Part shown: in pieces, positions 1 through 8,807 of the stretch
Layout: each line of letters opens with the position of its first letter
Numbering within the stretch: position 1 is the stretch's first letter
DNA from: Candidatus Blautia excrementipullorum
Lineage (GTDB): Bacteria > Bacillota > Clostridia > Lachnospirales > Lachnospiraceae
Assembly: GCA_019118645.1 (NCBI GenBank)
Contig: DWYN01000148.1
Span: forward strand, 1-59,330
Length of the DNA stretch: 59,330 bases
Direction of reading: 5' to 3'
Made by a program: the position numbers and the translations under genes
The notes under the pieces: model-generated
Database searches by the model: none
Told to the model about the DNA's origin: nothing
Seen by the model: only the letters and a program-made list of their open reading frames with translations

Positions 1-5
1 AAATT

Positions 6-1802
6 ATGGCAAAAAGCAGATTAATCGGAAGCTATCCTGTAATCGGAATCAGACCGACAATCGACGGACGTAGAGGCGCTCTGGACGTAAGAGGTTCTCT
101 GGAAGAGCAGACCATGAACATGGCTAAGAACGCTGCTAAATTATTCGAGGAGAATCTGAAATACTCCAACGGCGAGCCGGTTAAAGTTGTTATCGCTGAC
201 TCCACCATCGGACGTGTCGGCGAAGCTGCAGCATGCGCTGACAAATTCCGCAAAGAAGGCGTTGATATTACCCTTACTGTTACACCCTGCTGGTGCTACG
301 GTTCTGAGACCATGGATATGGATCCCCAGACAATCAAGGCTGTATGGGGCCTGAACGCAACAGAAAGACCCGGCGCTGTATACCTGGCGTCTGTTCTGGC
401 TACACATGCACAGAAGGGACTCCCGGCATTCGGTATCTACGGACATGACGTTCAGGATGCTGACGATATGACAATTCCGGAAGACGTAAAAGAAAAACTG
501 TTAAGATTCGGACGCGCGGCAGTTGCTGCTGCTTCCATGAGAGGCAAATCCTATCTGCAGATCGGTTCCGTTACCATGGGTATCGGCGGATCCATCATTG
601 ATCAGGATTTCATCGAGTCTTATCTTGGAATGAGAGTAGAGTCTGTTGACGAGGTTGAGATCATTCGCCGCATGACAGAAGGCATCTACGATCACGCTGA
701 ATTCGAGAAAGCTCTGAAATGGGCGAAAGAGACCTGCAAGATCGGCTTCGATAAGAACCCGCCGGAACTGCAGATGACAGACGAGCAGAAAGAAGAACAG
801 TTCGAGTTCGTTGTTAAGATGGCTGTTATCATCAAAGAGCTGATGAACGGCTGCGACAAGCTTGATCCGAAATTCTCCGAGGAAGCGATCGGACATAATG
901 CTCTGGCAGCAGGCTTCCAGGGACAGAGACAGTGGACAGACTTCTATCCTAACGGAGACTTTGCAGAGGCTATGCTGAATACTTCCTTTGACTGGGAAGG
1001 CGCAAGAGAGCCGTACATTCTGGCAACAGAGAACGACGTACTGAACGGTCTTGGAATGATGTTCATGAAACTTCTTACCAACCGTGCGCAGATGTTCGCA
1101 GATGTTCGTACATACTGGAGCCCGGATGCTGTTAAGAGAGTAACAGGATATGATCTTGAAGGCGTTGCAAAAGAAAACGGCGGTTTCATCCATCTGATCA
1201 ACTCCGGCGCATGCTGTCTGGATGCTAACGGAGAGGCGAAGGACGAGAACGGAAACGCTGTTATGAAAGAATGGTGGAACGTAACTGAGGAAGATCAGAA
1301 GGCTATTATGGCTGCAACCACCTGGAACGCAGCAGACAACGGATACTTCCGCGGCGGCGGATTCTCCTCCAGATTCGAGACAAAGGCTCAGATGCCTGCT
1401 ACTATGATCCGTCTGAACCTTGTAAAAGGACTTGGACCGGTTCTGCAGATCGCAGAAGGATGGACAGTTGCTCTTCCTGCAGATGTATCTGATACACTTT
1501 GGAAACGTACTGACTATACATGGCCCTGCACCTGGTTCACACCAAGATGCGACGGCAAAGAAGGCGCATTCAAAGATGCTTACAGCGTAATGAACAACTG
1601 GGGCGCTAACCACGGAGCAATCTCCTATGGACATATCGGCGCAGACCTGATTACCATGTGCTCCATGCTGAGAATCCCGGTTTGCATGCACAACGTTCCG
1701 GAAGAGAAGATCTTCCGTCCGGCTGCATGGAACGCATTCGGAATGGACAAAGAGGGCGCAGACTTCCGCGCTTGCAAGAACTACGGACCTCTTTACAAAT
1801 AA
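6..1802 (+). CDS. fucI: L-fucose isomerase
   Basis: Converts L-fucose to L-fuculose (also D-arabinose to D-ribulose in the family), the first committed step of fucose breakdown, in the cytoplasm. The 598-residue length is close to the roughly 590 residues usual for FucI. The expected Mn-binding and catalytic residues are visible: Glu342 in ATENDVLNG, Asp366 in [10 protein letters not shown] and His536 in [10 protein letters not shown]. Codon choice is strongly biased, as in highly expressed genes. The ATG lies 5 bases inside the window, so its ribosome site and any upstream operon partner cannot be seen. A terminator follows directly, so no gene downstream is co-transcribed. Assignment is confident. 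Confidence 0.96.
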   Translation: MAKSRLIGSYPVIGIRPTIDGRRGALDVRGSLEEQTMNMAKNAAKLFEENLKYSNGEPVKVVIADSTIGRVGEAAACADKFRKEGVDITLTVTPCWCYGSETMDMDPQTIKAVWGLNATERPGAVYLASVLATHAQKGLPAFGIYGHDVQDADDMTIPEDVKEKLLRFGRAAVAAASMRGKSYLQIGSVTMGIGGSIIDQDFIESYLGMRVESVDEVEIIRRMTEGIYDHAEFEKALKWAKETCKIGFDKNPPELQMTDEQKEEQFEFVVKMAVIIKELMNGCDKLDPKFSEEAIGHNALAAGFQGQRQWTDFYPNGDFAEAMLNTSFDWEGAREPYILATENDVLNGLGMMFMKLLTNRAQMFADVRTYWSPDAVKRVTGYDLEGVAKENGGFIHLINSGACCLDANGEAKDENGNAVMKEWWNVTEEDQKAIMAATTWNAADNGYFRGGGFSSRFETKAQMPATMIRLNLVKGLGPVLQIAEGWTVALPADVSDTLWKRTDYTWPCTWFTPRCDGKEGAFKDAYSVMNNWGANHGAISYGHIGADLITMCSMLRIPVCMHNVPEEKIFRPAAWNAFGMDKEGADFRACKNYGPLYK

Positions 1803-1814
1803 ATATTGTATATT

Positions 1815-1855
1815 CAGGAAGGCTTTCCGGGTTTATCCCGGAAGGCTTTTCTTTG
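1815..1855 (+). terminator. Terminator after fucI
   Basis: A GC-rich hairpin with arms GGCTTTCCGGG and CCCGGAAGGCT around a TTTAT loop, extended by G-T and A-T pairs and followed by a T-rich tail, sits 13 bases after the fucI stop. Confidence 0.85.
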
Positions 1856-2099
1856 TTTTGGCAGAAAATAAAATGCTTTATGAAGAATAGAATAAATGAC
1901 TTCTTGGGATTTCTTATATTCTTCCTCGTTTTTTGTCGCATGATCTCGCGAAGTTCGCAAAAAAAGGGATTATCAAGGAGAAATATCTGTGGTATGATAA
2001 ATCAAAACGAAGAGTTTTACAGAATTTTCATTTCCGAAAAGAGAAAATTTTCGGATGGAGATCTGCTTTCAGTAAGGGAAGAAAGACTGAGGGAGAATT

Positions 2100-3170
2100 A
2101 TGAAAAAAGCAGTAAAATTATGTCTGGCCCTGATATTCAGCGTTCTTTTTGCGCTTCCGGTGCTGGCGGATGTGCAAAGCGGCAGCGTCGGACCGGACTA
2201 CAAAACAGATTATTATATGATTGTGGAGTCAAAAGCAGGAGGAATTAATATATACGCTCAGCCGGATCTGGAATCCTCAAAGCTGAACGAAGAACTGATT
2301 CTCAATGGCACAGCGCTCCATATAGAGGGAGAAGTAGAGGACAAAGAGGCTGACCGTACCTGGGGGTATACGGAGTATCATGGCATGTACGGCTATGTTC
2401 CTCTGGATGACTGTAAACCGGCGCAGTCCAGGCAGGAAGCCATTGACTCAGAACTTTACATAGCAGGAAAAGATAACGTCAATTACAATGCGGATTATGA
2501 TGTGACAGCCAGTGCAGACGAAGGCAGCCAGAATCTTTATCAGGGGCCGGGAGAAAAATACGGTACGGTGCCGGGCTCCAGAGAGATAGAGAATGGAGAG
2601 ACCCTTCATATCACGCAGGATGCGGAAATGGTGGACGGAAGCCGTTGGGGAGTTACTTCTGTGGATGGGAAAGAAGGATGGATGGATCTTGATAAAACCG
2701 AAGAAAACAGAGAAAATCAGGATATTTCGGAAAATGCCCGGGCAAAAACAACATCCGGGAATGTGACCGAAACAGAGCCGGATTTCTCTGCAGAGGAAAC
2801 AGTACAAATGACAGAACCGGCAAAAGCCCCAACAGCGACAGCAACGCCAGCGGTGACAGCAACCCCAGCAGTGACAGAAATACCGGAGGTGACAGAAACA
2901 CCAAAAACTGCTGCAGCGGAAACGCCAGATGTTACCGCCGCCAAGCCGACGGCGGCCGAAACAATCACTCCCCGTCCCGCAATGGAATCGGAGACAACGG
3001 AAGAGGCGGCCTTGGATACCTCCCAGGTTCCGGAAACTGCGCAGAATGCTTCAAGCCAGGAAGTGAAATCAGATTCTTCGGAAGGGTTCCGTCCTTTTAT
3101 ATGGATAGCTGTGGCTGCAATCGCCGCAGTAATCGTATTATTGCTTTATCATTTTAAGAAAAGAGAATAA
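2100..3170 (+). CDS. Membrane-anchored protein with two SH3-like domains
   Basis: A secreted, cell-surface protein of unknown function. Residues 1-23 form a signal peptide ending in LPVLA. Two bacterial SH3-like modules follow, at about 38-105 and 138-200; the second carries the typical NLYQGPGEKYGTV and GWM motifs. Such modules usually bind peptidoglycan or other wall polymers. Residues 240-300 are a Thr/Pro/Ala stalk with repeated TPAVT-like units. A single membrane helix at 333-350 and a KKRE tail anchor the C-terminus. An AGGGAGAATT ribosome site precedes the ATG. It is monocistronic and convergent with the protease gene, sharing one terminator. No enzymatic domain is visible. Confidence 0.8.
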   Translation: MKKAVKLCLALIFSVLFALPVLADVQSGSVGPDYKTDYYMIVESKAGGINIYAQPDLESSKLNEELILNGTALHIEGEVEDKEADRTWGYTEYHGMYGYVPLDDCKPAQSRQEAIDSELYIAGKDNVNYNADYDVTASADEGSQNLYQGPGEKYGTVPGSREIENGETLHITQDAEMVDGSRWGVTSVDGKEGWMDLDKTEENRENQDISENARAKTTSGNVTETEPDFSAEETVQMTEPAKAPTATATPAVTATPAVTEIPEVTETPKTAAAETPDVTAAKPTAAETITPRPAMESETTEEAALDTSQVPETAQNASSQEVKSDSSEGFRPFIWIAVAAIAAVIVLLLYHFKKRE

Positions 3171-3179
3171 ACGGAAAGA

Positions 3180-3228
3180 AAAAGATCTGTTTTTGAGGAA
3201 GAAATTACCTCAAAAGCAGATCTTTTTT
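3180..3228. terminator. Bidirectional terminator between convergent genes
   Basis: A long hairpin with arms AAAGATCTGTTTTTGAGG and CCTCAAAAGCAGATCTTT is flanked by A-runs on the left and T-runs on the right. It can therefore stop transcription both from the SH3 gene and from the minus-strand protease gene, whose stop codon is at 3236. Confidence 0.88.
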
Positions 3229-3235
3229 CTTGTAC

Positions 3236-5878
3236 TTAGTAGCTCCGCACAGTAACGGTCCGTGAACGTCTGCTGAACAATCTCTGATAATAGGTAAGAC
3301 GCTGCGGGGAGACGCCGATTACCATTTTAGGTGAATATGCATCAATTTTGGAGCCAACGTTGTTCAGCCGCAGGCTTCTCAGAGAAATCAGACAGCCGCT
3401 TTTGACATTGCGGAAAGCATAAGCCCCGATTCTGGTAAGACCGGTACCGATACTGATGCGGTTCAGATTTTTACAGTTGCGGAAAGCGTTGCTTCCAATA
3501 GCGGTAACGTTATTGCCGATCACCACTCTCTTCAGCAGTGTTTTACCATAGAAAGCCTTTGTCCATACAGAAGTGACTTTGTAGGTGACATTGGCGTAGC
3601 GTATTGTGGAAGGAATTACAGCCGTACGGATATACCGGTTGGTTGTTCCGCAGCAGGCGACTGTATTTTTTCCTTTGACACGGAAGATCAGGTCTGCGGA
3701 AGACACATAACTGTAGCGCCATTGTGCATAAAGGGTTACATTATCTGTAATTTTAAAGGTTTTTCCGGGAGCATAGCTGACTCCGCTGCCGTCGGCTTTT
3801 GTGTTCCAGCCGATAAAGAAACGGGAGCTGCAATAGGGGGCATTTTTTACGGTTACAGTTTTCCCGGAAGTATATTTTGTGTTGTCGGAAGGCATATTTC
3901 CGACAGCCAGGGAAGTGTTTCGGTTATAAGTAACCTGGTACGACTTAGGCGCCGGGGTGGCGGTGGGCACCGGAGTGGAAGTAGGCGCCGGTGCAGCGGT
4001 AGGTGTTGGCACAGCCGTGGGGGTCGGAGTGGCTGCAGGACTGTCCAGCGTGCGGGTATGGGCTTTGATGGAAAAGCAGAATGGCTTTGCCAGCGTTCCA
4101 CAGTCCGTCCATTTCGCGCCGTTGGAGGAATAAAAGCTCTGGTCGGCTTCCAGCCCGGCGACCGCCTGGAACCAGGATGAGGACTGAACAGTCGTGGTGT
4201 TTTCCACATAGTAAGGAGTTGAATCGTCCATCAATGTCAGGACAATCGAATAAAGGCTGCCCTGAACCAGCGTTATAGGTCTGTCCAGAGTGACTGTATC
4301 AATTCCTGCCAGCGGCTGCAGGTACTCCATGGGAGATTCGTAAGCAGGAGTACCGCTGAGGGGATTGGAGGGATCTGTTAAATCCGTATATATCTGGATC
4401 TGATAGCTGGTATAATCTTTTTTGGAAGCGACAACGATTTCGCCCAGCTCCTCTGCGTTCCCGTTTCCTGCCGATGCTGTAAAAATATTGGCAATGGAGT
4501 AACCTTTTCTGAGAGTGACAGAGGAAGTACCGGCGGCCGCACCGTCATAAAAATAATTATTTGGATATGACGGGGAGAGGGTGGCGGTATTGGAAACCAG
4601 GTTGGTAATGGACGCATCTTCATAGGAAAGATAGAAATAACCTCCATCGCCCCAGGAAGAACCGTAGCTGTTTTTTACAATCCAGGCGCCGTCGTTTTGA
4701 ACATTGGAAGCTTCCGGAAAATTATCCTTTGAGTAGGCATCGTCCCATCCTATGACAGTGACGGCATGGTTCACTGCGCCGGATGCCGGATAGGATGAGG
4801 CGGCTGTGTCAGCCTTGTAATAGGTGCCGCTGCTGTCCAGATAAATCATAGCTGTGACAGAACCATATTCCTGCACCATAAGTTTCATTCTCTCTTCCGA
4901 GTAGGAAGAAAAGACGGCGTCAGTGAGAAATACGTCGGTATCATAGGCCAGACTTTGATCCAGAGGAGCTGAGAGATCGGCAGTGTGAGTGCTGTCTGTG
5001 GGCAGGGGAGCCTTGTCTTCTGTGACCATACCGGACCATGTGCTGAGAAAGAAGGAGGCCACCATACCGTTTCCCCTGTCGTGATAACTGCTTCCCAGGT
5101 GGATCAGCTTGTCATCCGGCGTATTGCCGAGAGGATCATTGACCCGGTTTGCCAGGAAGTATGCAAGATGCTCCTCCGAGAGATCCCAGGATCCCAGTCC
5201 CTGTGAAAGCAGGCTGGTCTCGAAATTAGAGGCAACTCCAAAGGCCCAGCAGATTCCGAAAGGGTTCTGATTTTTTACAGAGGTGACAAGGCCGGACTCC
5301 CTGGAATCAAAATAGGGAAGAAGACTGTTGTACATACTGATACCCAGATCGCTTTCAACGTTTTCCAAAGGAGCAAAGGGTATGAGGCCGGACATGGGGG
5401 CAAGCTGCTCTGCTTGCTCCTCTTCCGTCATGGGACGGCCAAGGACATAATCCAGATCTTCACTGCTGCTTTCCGTTTCTCCGGAGCTGAAGAGAGGCTC
5501 GTCCTCAGGCTGAGAAGAGAAGAGGGCCTCCCCGGCGGAATCACCGGACTGTACGGGATTGTCTAAATCAGCAGGATTTTCAGGCGCTCCTTCTTCCACA
5601 TCCTCTACAATAATTTCAGGATTTTCAGAGAAACTGCTTTCCTGTTCCCCGCCTGCCGCAGTGTCCTGTGAATTTTCCGTTTCTTCTGCTGCCGGGGAAA
5701 AATCCACCGCAGGCTGCGCTGCGGTTTCATCAGAGAAGAACGCGCTGCTTTCCGATGAAATTTCTCCGGAATCGGAAAAGCCGGCAGCCGCGGCAGCGGA
5801 AAAATTGTCTAGAATTAGGGAGAAACTTAAAAGCAGAGCGGCTCCCTGTTTTTTTATTGTGTGTTTTTTGGGAATCAT
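3236..5878 (-). CDS. Secreted papain-like cysteine protease with lectin-like, InlB and leucine-rich repeat modules
   Basis: An extracellular C1-family peptidase of 880 residues. A signal peptide spans about 1-33, and an acidic Ser/Glu-rich segment spans 35-150. The C1 catalytic domain (about 185-430) has the oxyanion Gln204, nucleophile Cys210 in GICWAFG, His371 in VNHAVTVIGWDD and Asn403 in WIVKNSYGSSWG. Residues 440-620 resemble the lectin-like domain often attached to such proteases. A Thr/Pro linker follows, then an InlB-type repeat with GWNTKADGSG and VTLYAQW, then BspA-type leucine-rich repeats to the end. An AGGAGG site lies just before the ATG. Its likely role is digestion or binding of host or dietary proteins; the substrate is unknown. 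Confidence 0.88.
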   Translation of the reverse strand: MIPKKHTIKKQGAALLLSFSLILDNFSAAAAAGFSDSGEISSESSAFFSDETAAQPAVDFSPAAEETENSQDTAAGGEQESSFSENPEIIVEDVEEGAPENPADLDNPVQSGDSAGEALFSSQPEDEPLFSSGETESSSEDLDYVLGRPMTEEEQAEQLAPMSGLIPFAPLENVESDLGISMYNSLLPYFDSRESGLVTSVKNQNPFGICWAFGVASNFETSLLSQGLGSWDLSEEHLAYFLANRVNDPLGNTPDDKLIHLGSSYHDRGNGMVASFFLSTWSGMVTEDKAPLPTDSTHTADLSAPLDQSLAYDTDVFLTDAVFSSYSEERMKLMVQEYGSVTAMIYLDSSGTYYKADTAASSYPASGAVNHAVTVIGWDDAYSKDNFPEASNVQNDGAWIVKNSYGSSWGDGGYFYLSYEDASITNLVSNTATLSPSYPNNYFYDGAAAGTSSVTLRKGYSIANIFTASAGNGNAEELGEIVVASKKDYTSYQIQIYTDLTDPSNPLSGTPAYESPMEYLQPLAGIDTVTLDRPITLVQGSLYSIVLTLMDDSTPYYVENTTTVQSSSWFQAVAGLEADQSFYSSNGAKWTDCGTLAKPFCFSIKAHTRTLDSPAATPTPTAVPTPTAAPAPTSTPVPTATPAPKSYQVTYNRNTSLAVGNMPSDNTKYTSGKTVTVKNAPYCSSRFFIGWNTKADGSGVSYAPGKTFKITDNVTLYAQWRYSYVSSADLIFRVKGKNTVACCGTTNRYIRTAVIPSTIRYANVTYKVTSVWTKAFYGKTLLKRVVIGNNVTAIGSNAFRNCKNLNRISIGTGLTRIGAYAFRNVKSGCLISLRSLRLNNVGSKIDAYSPKMVIGVSPQRLTYYQRLFSRRSRTVTVRSY

Positions 5879-5991
5879 AGTAACCTCCTGACCGTGGGAG
5901 AGAAAAAAGCGGATTTCAGAAAAATCACTTTTCAGGTTGATAAGAGTATCTGCATAAAGTCCCGGAATACGTGAAGAAGGGGCTTTTTAGT

Positions 5992-6020
5992 ATCATACAT
6001 GGATTTCGCCGATAAGTCCA
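5992..6020 (-). promoter_or_regulatory. Promoter of the cysteine protease gene
   Basis: On the minus strand, TGGACT (complement of 6015-6020) and TATGAT (complement of 5992-5997) are 17 bases apart, about 115 bases upstream of the protease start. Confidence 0.5.
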
Positions 6021-6030
6021 GGGAAAAAAT

Positions 6031-6064
6031 AAAAAAGTCCCGGCACAGACCGGGAACTTTCTCT
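6031..6064 (-). terminator. Terminator after fucU
   Basis: Read on the minus strand, AAAGTTCCCGG, a TCTGTG loop and CCGGGACTTTTTT form a stem followed by T-runs, shortly after the fucU stop. A second GC-rich hairpin (GCGGGCGG with CCGCCCGC) lies between it and the gene at about 6070-6100. Confidence 0.8.
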
Positions 6065-6111
6065 TAAGACTGCGGGCGGGACGTGAAATTCCGCCCGCAT
6101 GAAAGGACGCC

Positions 6112-6555
6112 TCAATCGTTGATTACAACGCCTTTCTGAAGCATGACATTTGCATACAAAGCTTTTTCGCTGGTGGAAATGATGCAGTAGGCTGTTTTGG
6201 CCTCGTCATAAAATGCAAAGCGCTCAATATTTCCTACCACAGCGTCTCCTCTGTCGTCATATTTCCGGATGATTTCCTTATAAGTATCCCAGATCGGGGT
6301 TTCCACATCATCTCCCGGCATGACTTCCATAAGATTTACCGGATGCTCCACATAAGTATCCAGAGGGAAAACTTTCAGGATGGCTTCCAGGATTTCCGGA
6401 ACGCCATGCCCGTCACAGCGGATTGTGATGGCGTTTTTGCCCATGGACTCCACCGGGAAGTTTCCATCTGCAATTACAAGACGGTCACTGTGTCCCATTT
6501 CACATAATACTTTTAATAATTCAGGTGATAAAATTTCAGGAATTCCTTTTAACAT
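6112..6555 (-). CDS. fucU: L-fucose mutarotase (RbsD/FucU family)
   Basis: Speeds the interconversion of the alpha and beta forms of L-fucose so that imported sugar reaches the isomerase. The protein is 147 residues, the usual length for RbsD/FucU, and shows the family pattern HSDRLVIADGNFPVES near the start. The ATG at 6555 is chosen because GGAGG lies 10 bases upstream; an in-frame ATG 16 codons earlier has no such site and would add residues the family lacks. It is transcribed away from the polyol operon and shares the intergenic region 6556-6798 with it. FucU and RbsD are hard to separate by eye; the nearby fucI favours fucose. Confidence 0.85.
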   Translation of the reverse strand: MLKGIPEILSPELLKVLCEMGHSDRLVIADGNFPVESMGKNAITIRCDGHGVPEILEAILKVFPLDTYVEHPVNLMEVMPGDDVETPIWDTYKEIIRKYDDRGDAVVGNIERFAFYDEAKTAYCIISTSEKALYANVMLQKGVVIND

Positions 6556-6685
6556 AATCGCAATACCTCCAGTTTTAAGTTCATAATCAGGCTGACTTTT
6601 CATGCCGCTTTTATACTAAAATTTACCTCATCTGTCTGTCTGATTGCAAGGCAAAATTTTCCTGTGATTGATGAAAATTTTACGG

Positions 6686-6714
6686 TTGACAGAACCGTGG
6701 GAAGGCGGTATGAT
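6686..6714 (+). promoter_or_regulatory. Promoter of the polyol-type operon
   Basis: TTGACA at 6686-6691 and TATGAT at 6709-6714 are separated by exactly 17 bases, a near-consensus sigma-70/sigma-A promoter 84 bases ahead of the aldolase start. Confidence 0.82.
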
Positions 6715-6723
6715 AAGACAAAA

Positions 6724-6743
6724 CAGAAACGTTTCGGTTTCTG
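6724..6743 (+). promoter_or_regulatory. LacI-type operator over the transcription start
   Basis: CAGAAAC and GTTTCTG form an inverted repeat with a 6-base spacer, and the 10-base palindrome GAAACGTTTC (6726-6735) with a central CG lies within it. LacI-family operators typically have such a CG centre. The site begins 10 bases after the -10 box, so a bound repressor would block initiation. The LacI-type regulator encoded at 7713 in the same operon is the obvious candidate. Confidence 0.65.
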
Positions 6744-6798
6744 ATGAATTCGAACTTTTCAACAACTTTTTTGCAGAAATTCCAGGAGGAAAAAGATT

Positions 6799-7650
6799 AT
6801 GCCACTTGTTACATCAAAAGAAATGTTATTAAAAGCACAGCAGGGAGGATACGCGGTAGGAGCTTTTAATGCGGAGAATATGGAAATGGTAAAAGCCATT
6901 ATCAGCGCTGCAGAAGAACTGAAAGCGCCCGTGATGCTTCAGACAACCCCTTCTACGGTGAAATATGGAACTGTTGAGACTTATGCGGCAATCGTAGCGG
7001 CTGAAGCGGCGAAGGCGTCTGTTCCTGTCTGCCTTCATCTGGATCACGGCGACAGCTTTGAACTTGCCATGAGAGCGATTCACGCGGGATATACCTCCGT
7101 AATGATTGACGGATCCAAGCTGGATTTTGAAGAAAACATCCGTCTGACAAAGAAGGTGGCGGATGTTGCGAAAGCACTTGACATCCCCTGCGAGGCGGAG
7201 CTTGGAAAAGTAGGAGGAAAAGAGGACGACCTGGAAGCGGAAGCGGATACAAATACAGATCCCGCAGAGGCACGGGAATTTGCAGAGAGAACAGGCGTTA
7301 CCTCTCTCGCAGTTGCCATCGGAACAGCACATGGATTTTATGTGGGAACGCCGGTACTGGATAAGGAGCGCCTGAGCGAGATCCGCAAAGTGGTGGACAT
7401 CCCCCTGGTGCTTCACGGAGCTTCCGGATTGAGCGACGATGATGTGAGAGACTGCGTGAAACGCGGCATGTGTAAAGTAAACTTTGCCACAGAGCTTAGA
7501 GACGCGTATTCCAAGGCGGTGAAGGCCACTTTTGCGGAAAAAGAAAATACCATTGATCCCAAGGCTTACGGACGGGCGGCTATCCAGGCAGTGAAGGAGC
7601 TGGTTATGTACCGCATGAAGGTCTGCGGCTGCGATGGAAAGGCAGAGTAG
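6799..7650 (+). CDS. Class II ketose-1,6-bisphosphate aldolase (tagatose/fructose type)
   Basis: A zinc-dependent aldolase that cleaves a ketose 1,6-bisphosphate to dihydroxyacetone phosphate and glyceraldehyde 3-phosphate. The 283-residue length and layout match the GatY/KbaY and short FbaA group. Visible metal and substrate motifs are HLDHGD (catalytic Asp and Zn His, about residue 80), EAELGKVGG (about 134-142), AIGTAHGFY (His ligand) and LHGASGLSDDD with KVNFATELR (phosphate site). GGAGG lies 10 bases before the ATG. It is the first gene of a six-gene operon with a PfkB kinase and a GatD-like dehydrogenase, which argues for a tagatose- or fructose-bisphosphate intermediate rather than general glycolysis. 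Confidence 0.88.
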   Translation: MPLVTSKEMLLKAQQGGYAVGAFNAENMEMVKAIISAAEELKAPVMLQTTPSTVKYGTVETYAAIVAAEAAKASVPVCLHLDHGDSFELAMRAIHAGYTSVMIDGSKLDFEENIRLTKKVADVAKALDIPCEAELGKVGGKEDDLEAEADTNTDPAEAREFAERTGVTSLAVAIGTAHGFYVGTPVLDKERLSEIRKVVDIPLVLHGASGLSDDDVRDCVKRGMCKVNFATELRDAYSKAVKATFAEKENTIDPKAYGRAAIQAVKELVMYRMKVCGCDGKAE

Positions 7651-7712
7651 AAGACTTCCGGCAGAGTAATCTGAGAGGCACAATGGAAATTAAAAGAAGG
7701 AGTGATTGAGCG

Positions 7713-8774
7713 GTGGCGGCAACGATGAAAGATATAGCCCGAAAAACTGGGCTGGGACTGGCTACGATTTCTTCTTATTTTAATGGCGGAAATGTCAGAG
7801 AGAAAAACCGGAAAAAAATTGAAGAGGCTATAGAGGAACTCCATTATGAAGTAAACGAGGTGGCAAGAGGGCTGAAAACCAATGCCACAAGAACCGTGGG
7901 AGTTGTGATCCCGGAGCTGAACAACACTTTCTGCGCAGAGATCATTACAGAGATGGAAGATATTCTGCGGGGACACGGATACGCCACAATTGTATGCGAC
8001 TGCCGGACGAACAGGCTGCTGGAACAGGAGGCGGTGGATTTTCTGGGCAGGAAACGTGTGGACGGCATTATCAATATGCCGGTGGATACTGAGGGCAGAC
8101 ACCTGAGAAAATTTTTGAAAACAGGAAAGCCTGTGATTTTGATTGACCGTAAGATTCAGGGCGCATCCTGCGACAGCGTTCTTGTGAACAATGAGAAGGC
8201 GGCGGAAGACGCCATGGGGCTTTTTTTCAGGAACGGACACAGAAAGGTGGGAATCATCGGCGGACCGGCGGAAATTTCCACAGCTCAGGAAAGAGTCTGC
8301 GGTTATCAGAAGGCATATGAAAAATATGGAATTCCTCTTGCGGATTCCCTGATCTGCCGTGAGGACTATACGATCCAGGGCGGCGTCCGGGGGTTGGAAA
8401 AGCTGGTAAAAGATAATCCGGATATGACTGCGGTATTTGTTACAAATTACGAGATGACGATGGGGGCTGTAATCGGCCTGAATGAACTGGGAATGCGGGT
8501 GCCGGAGGAAATTTCCATAATCGGTTTTGACAATCTGCAGTTTGCCAGGGCCTGCAGCCCGAAGCTTACGATTGTAGCTCAGCCTACGGTTGAGATTGCC
8601 AGAGAAGCCGCGGGAATTATGCTGAAGCGCCTGGAGGAGGGACCTGAAGGCGATACTTCGGAGCATCTCACCGAAAAGCTGAATACAGAGATTATAATGG
8701 GAAAATCTATCCGCTGTCTCTGCGAAGGACAGAAGCTTTTGAAAGAGAAAAAGAACTCCGGGGCTGCGGAATAA
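7713..8774 (+). CDS. LacI-family transcriptional regulator
   Basis: A sugar-responsive DNA-binding repressor. The N-terminal helix-turn-helix is KDIARKTGLGLATISSYFNG, and the hinge region around EVARGLKTNATRTVGVVIPE leads into a periplasmic-binding-protein-like effector domain to the end. The GTG start at 7713 is 10 bases after an AAGGAG site; an ATG four codons later is also possible and changes little. It lies second in the operon, 62 bases after the aldolase, so it probably controls its own operon through the palindrome at 6724-6743. The effector is unknown; the pathway suggests a sugar or sugar phosphate intermediate. Confidence 0.9.
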   Translation: MAATMKDIARKTGLGLATISSYFNGGNVREKNRKKIEEAIEELHYEVNEVARGLKTNATRTVGVVIPELNNTFCAEIITEMEDILRGHGYATIVCDCRTNRLLEQEAVDFLGRKRVDGIINMPVDTEGRHLRKFLKTGKPVILIDRKIQGASCDSVLVNNEKAAEDAMGLFFRNGHRKVGIIGGPAEISTAQERVCGYQKAYEKYGIPLADSLICREDYTIQGGVRGLEKLVKDNPDMTAVFVTNYEMTMGAVIGLNELGMRVPEEISIIGFDNLQFARACSPKLTIVAQPTVEIAREAAGIMLKRLEEGPEGDTSEHLTEKLNTEIIMGKSIRCLCEGQKLLKEKKNSGAAE

Positions 8775-8807
8775 ACGAAGTCCCTGAGGGATGATGAGGG
8801 CAAAAGG

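Noticed and set aside
501-1691. Long open frame on the minus strand opposite fucI (396 codons).
   Set aside because: It lies fully inside fucI, has a low-complexity Cys/Ser-rich translation with no family motif, and lacks a ribosome site. Strong codon bias in fucI produces open antisense frames.
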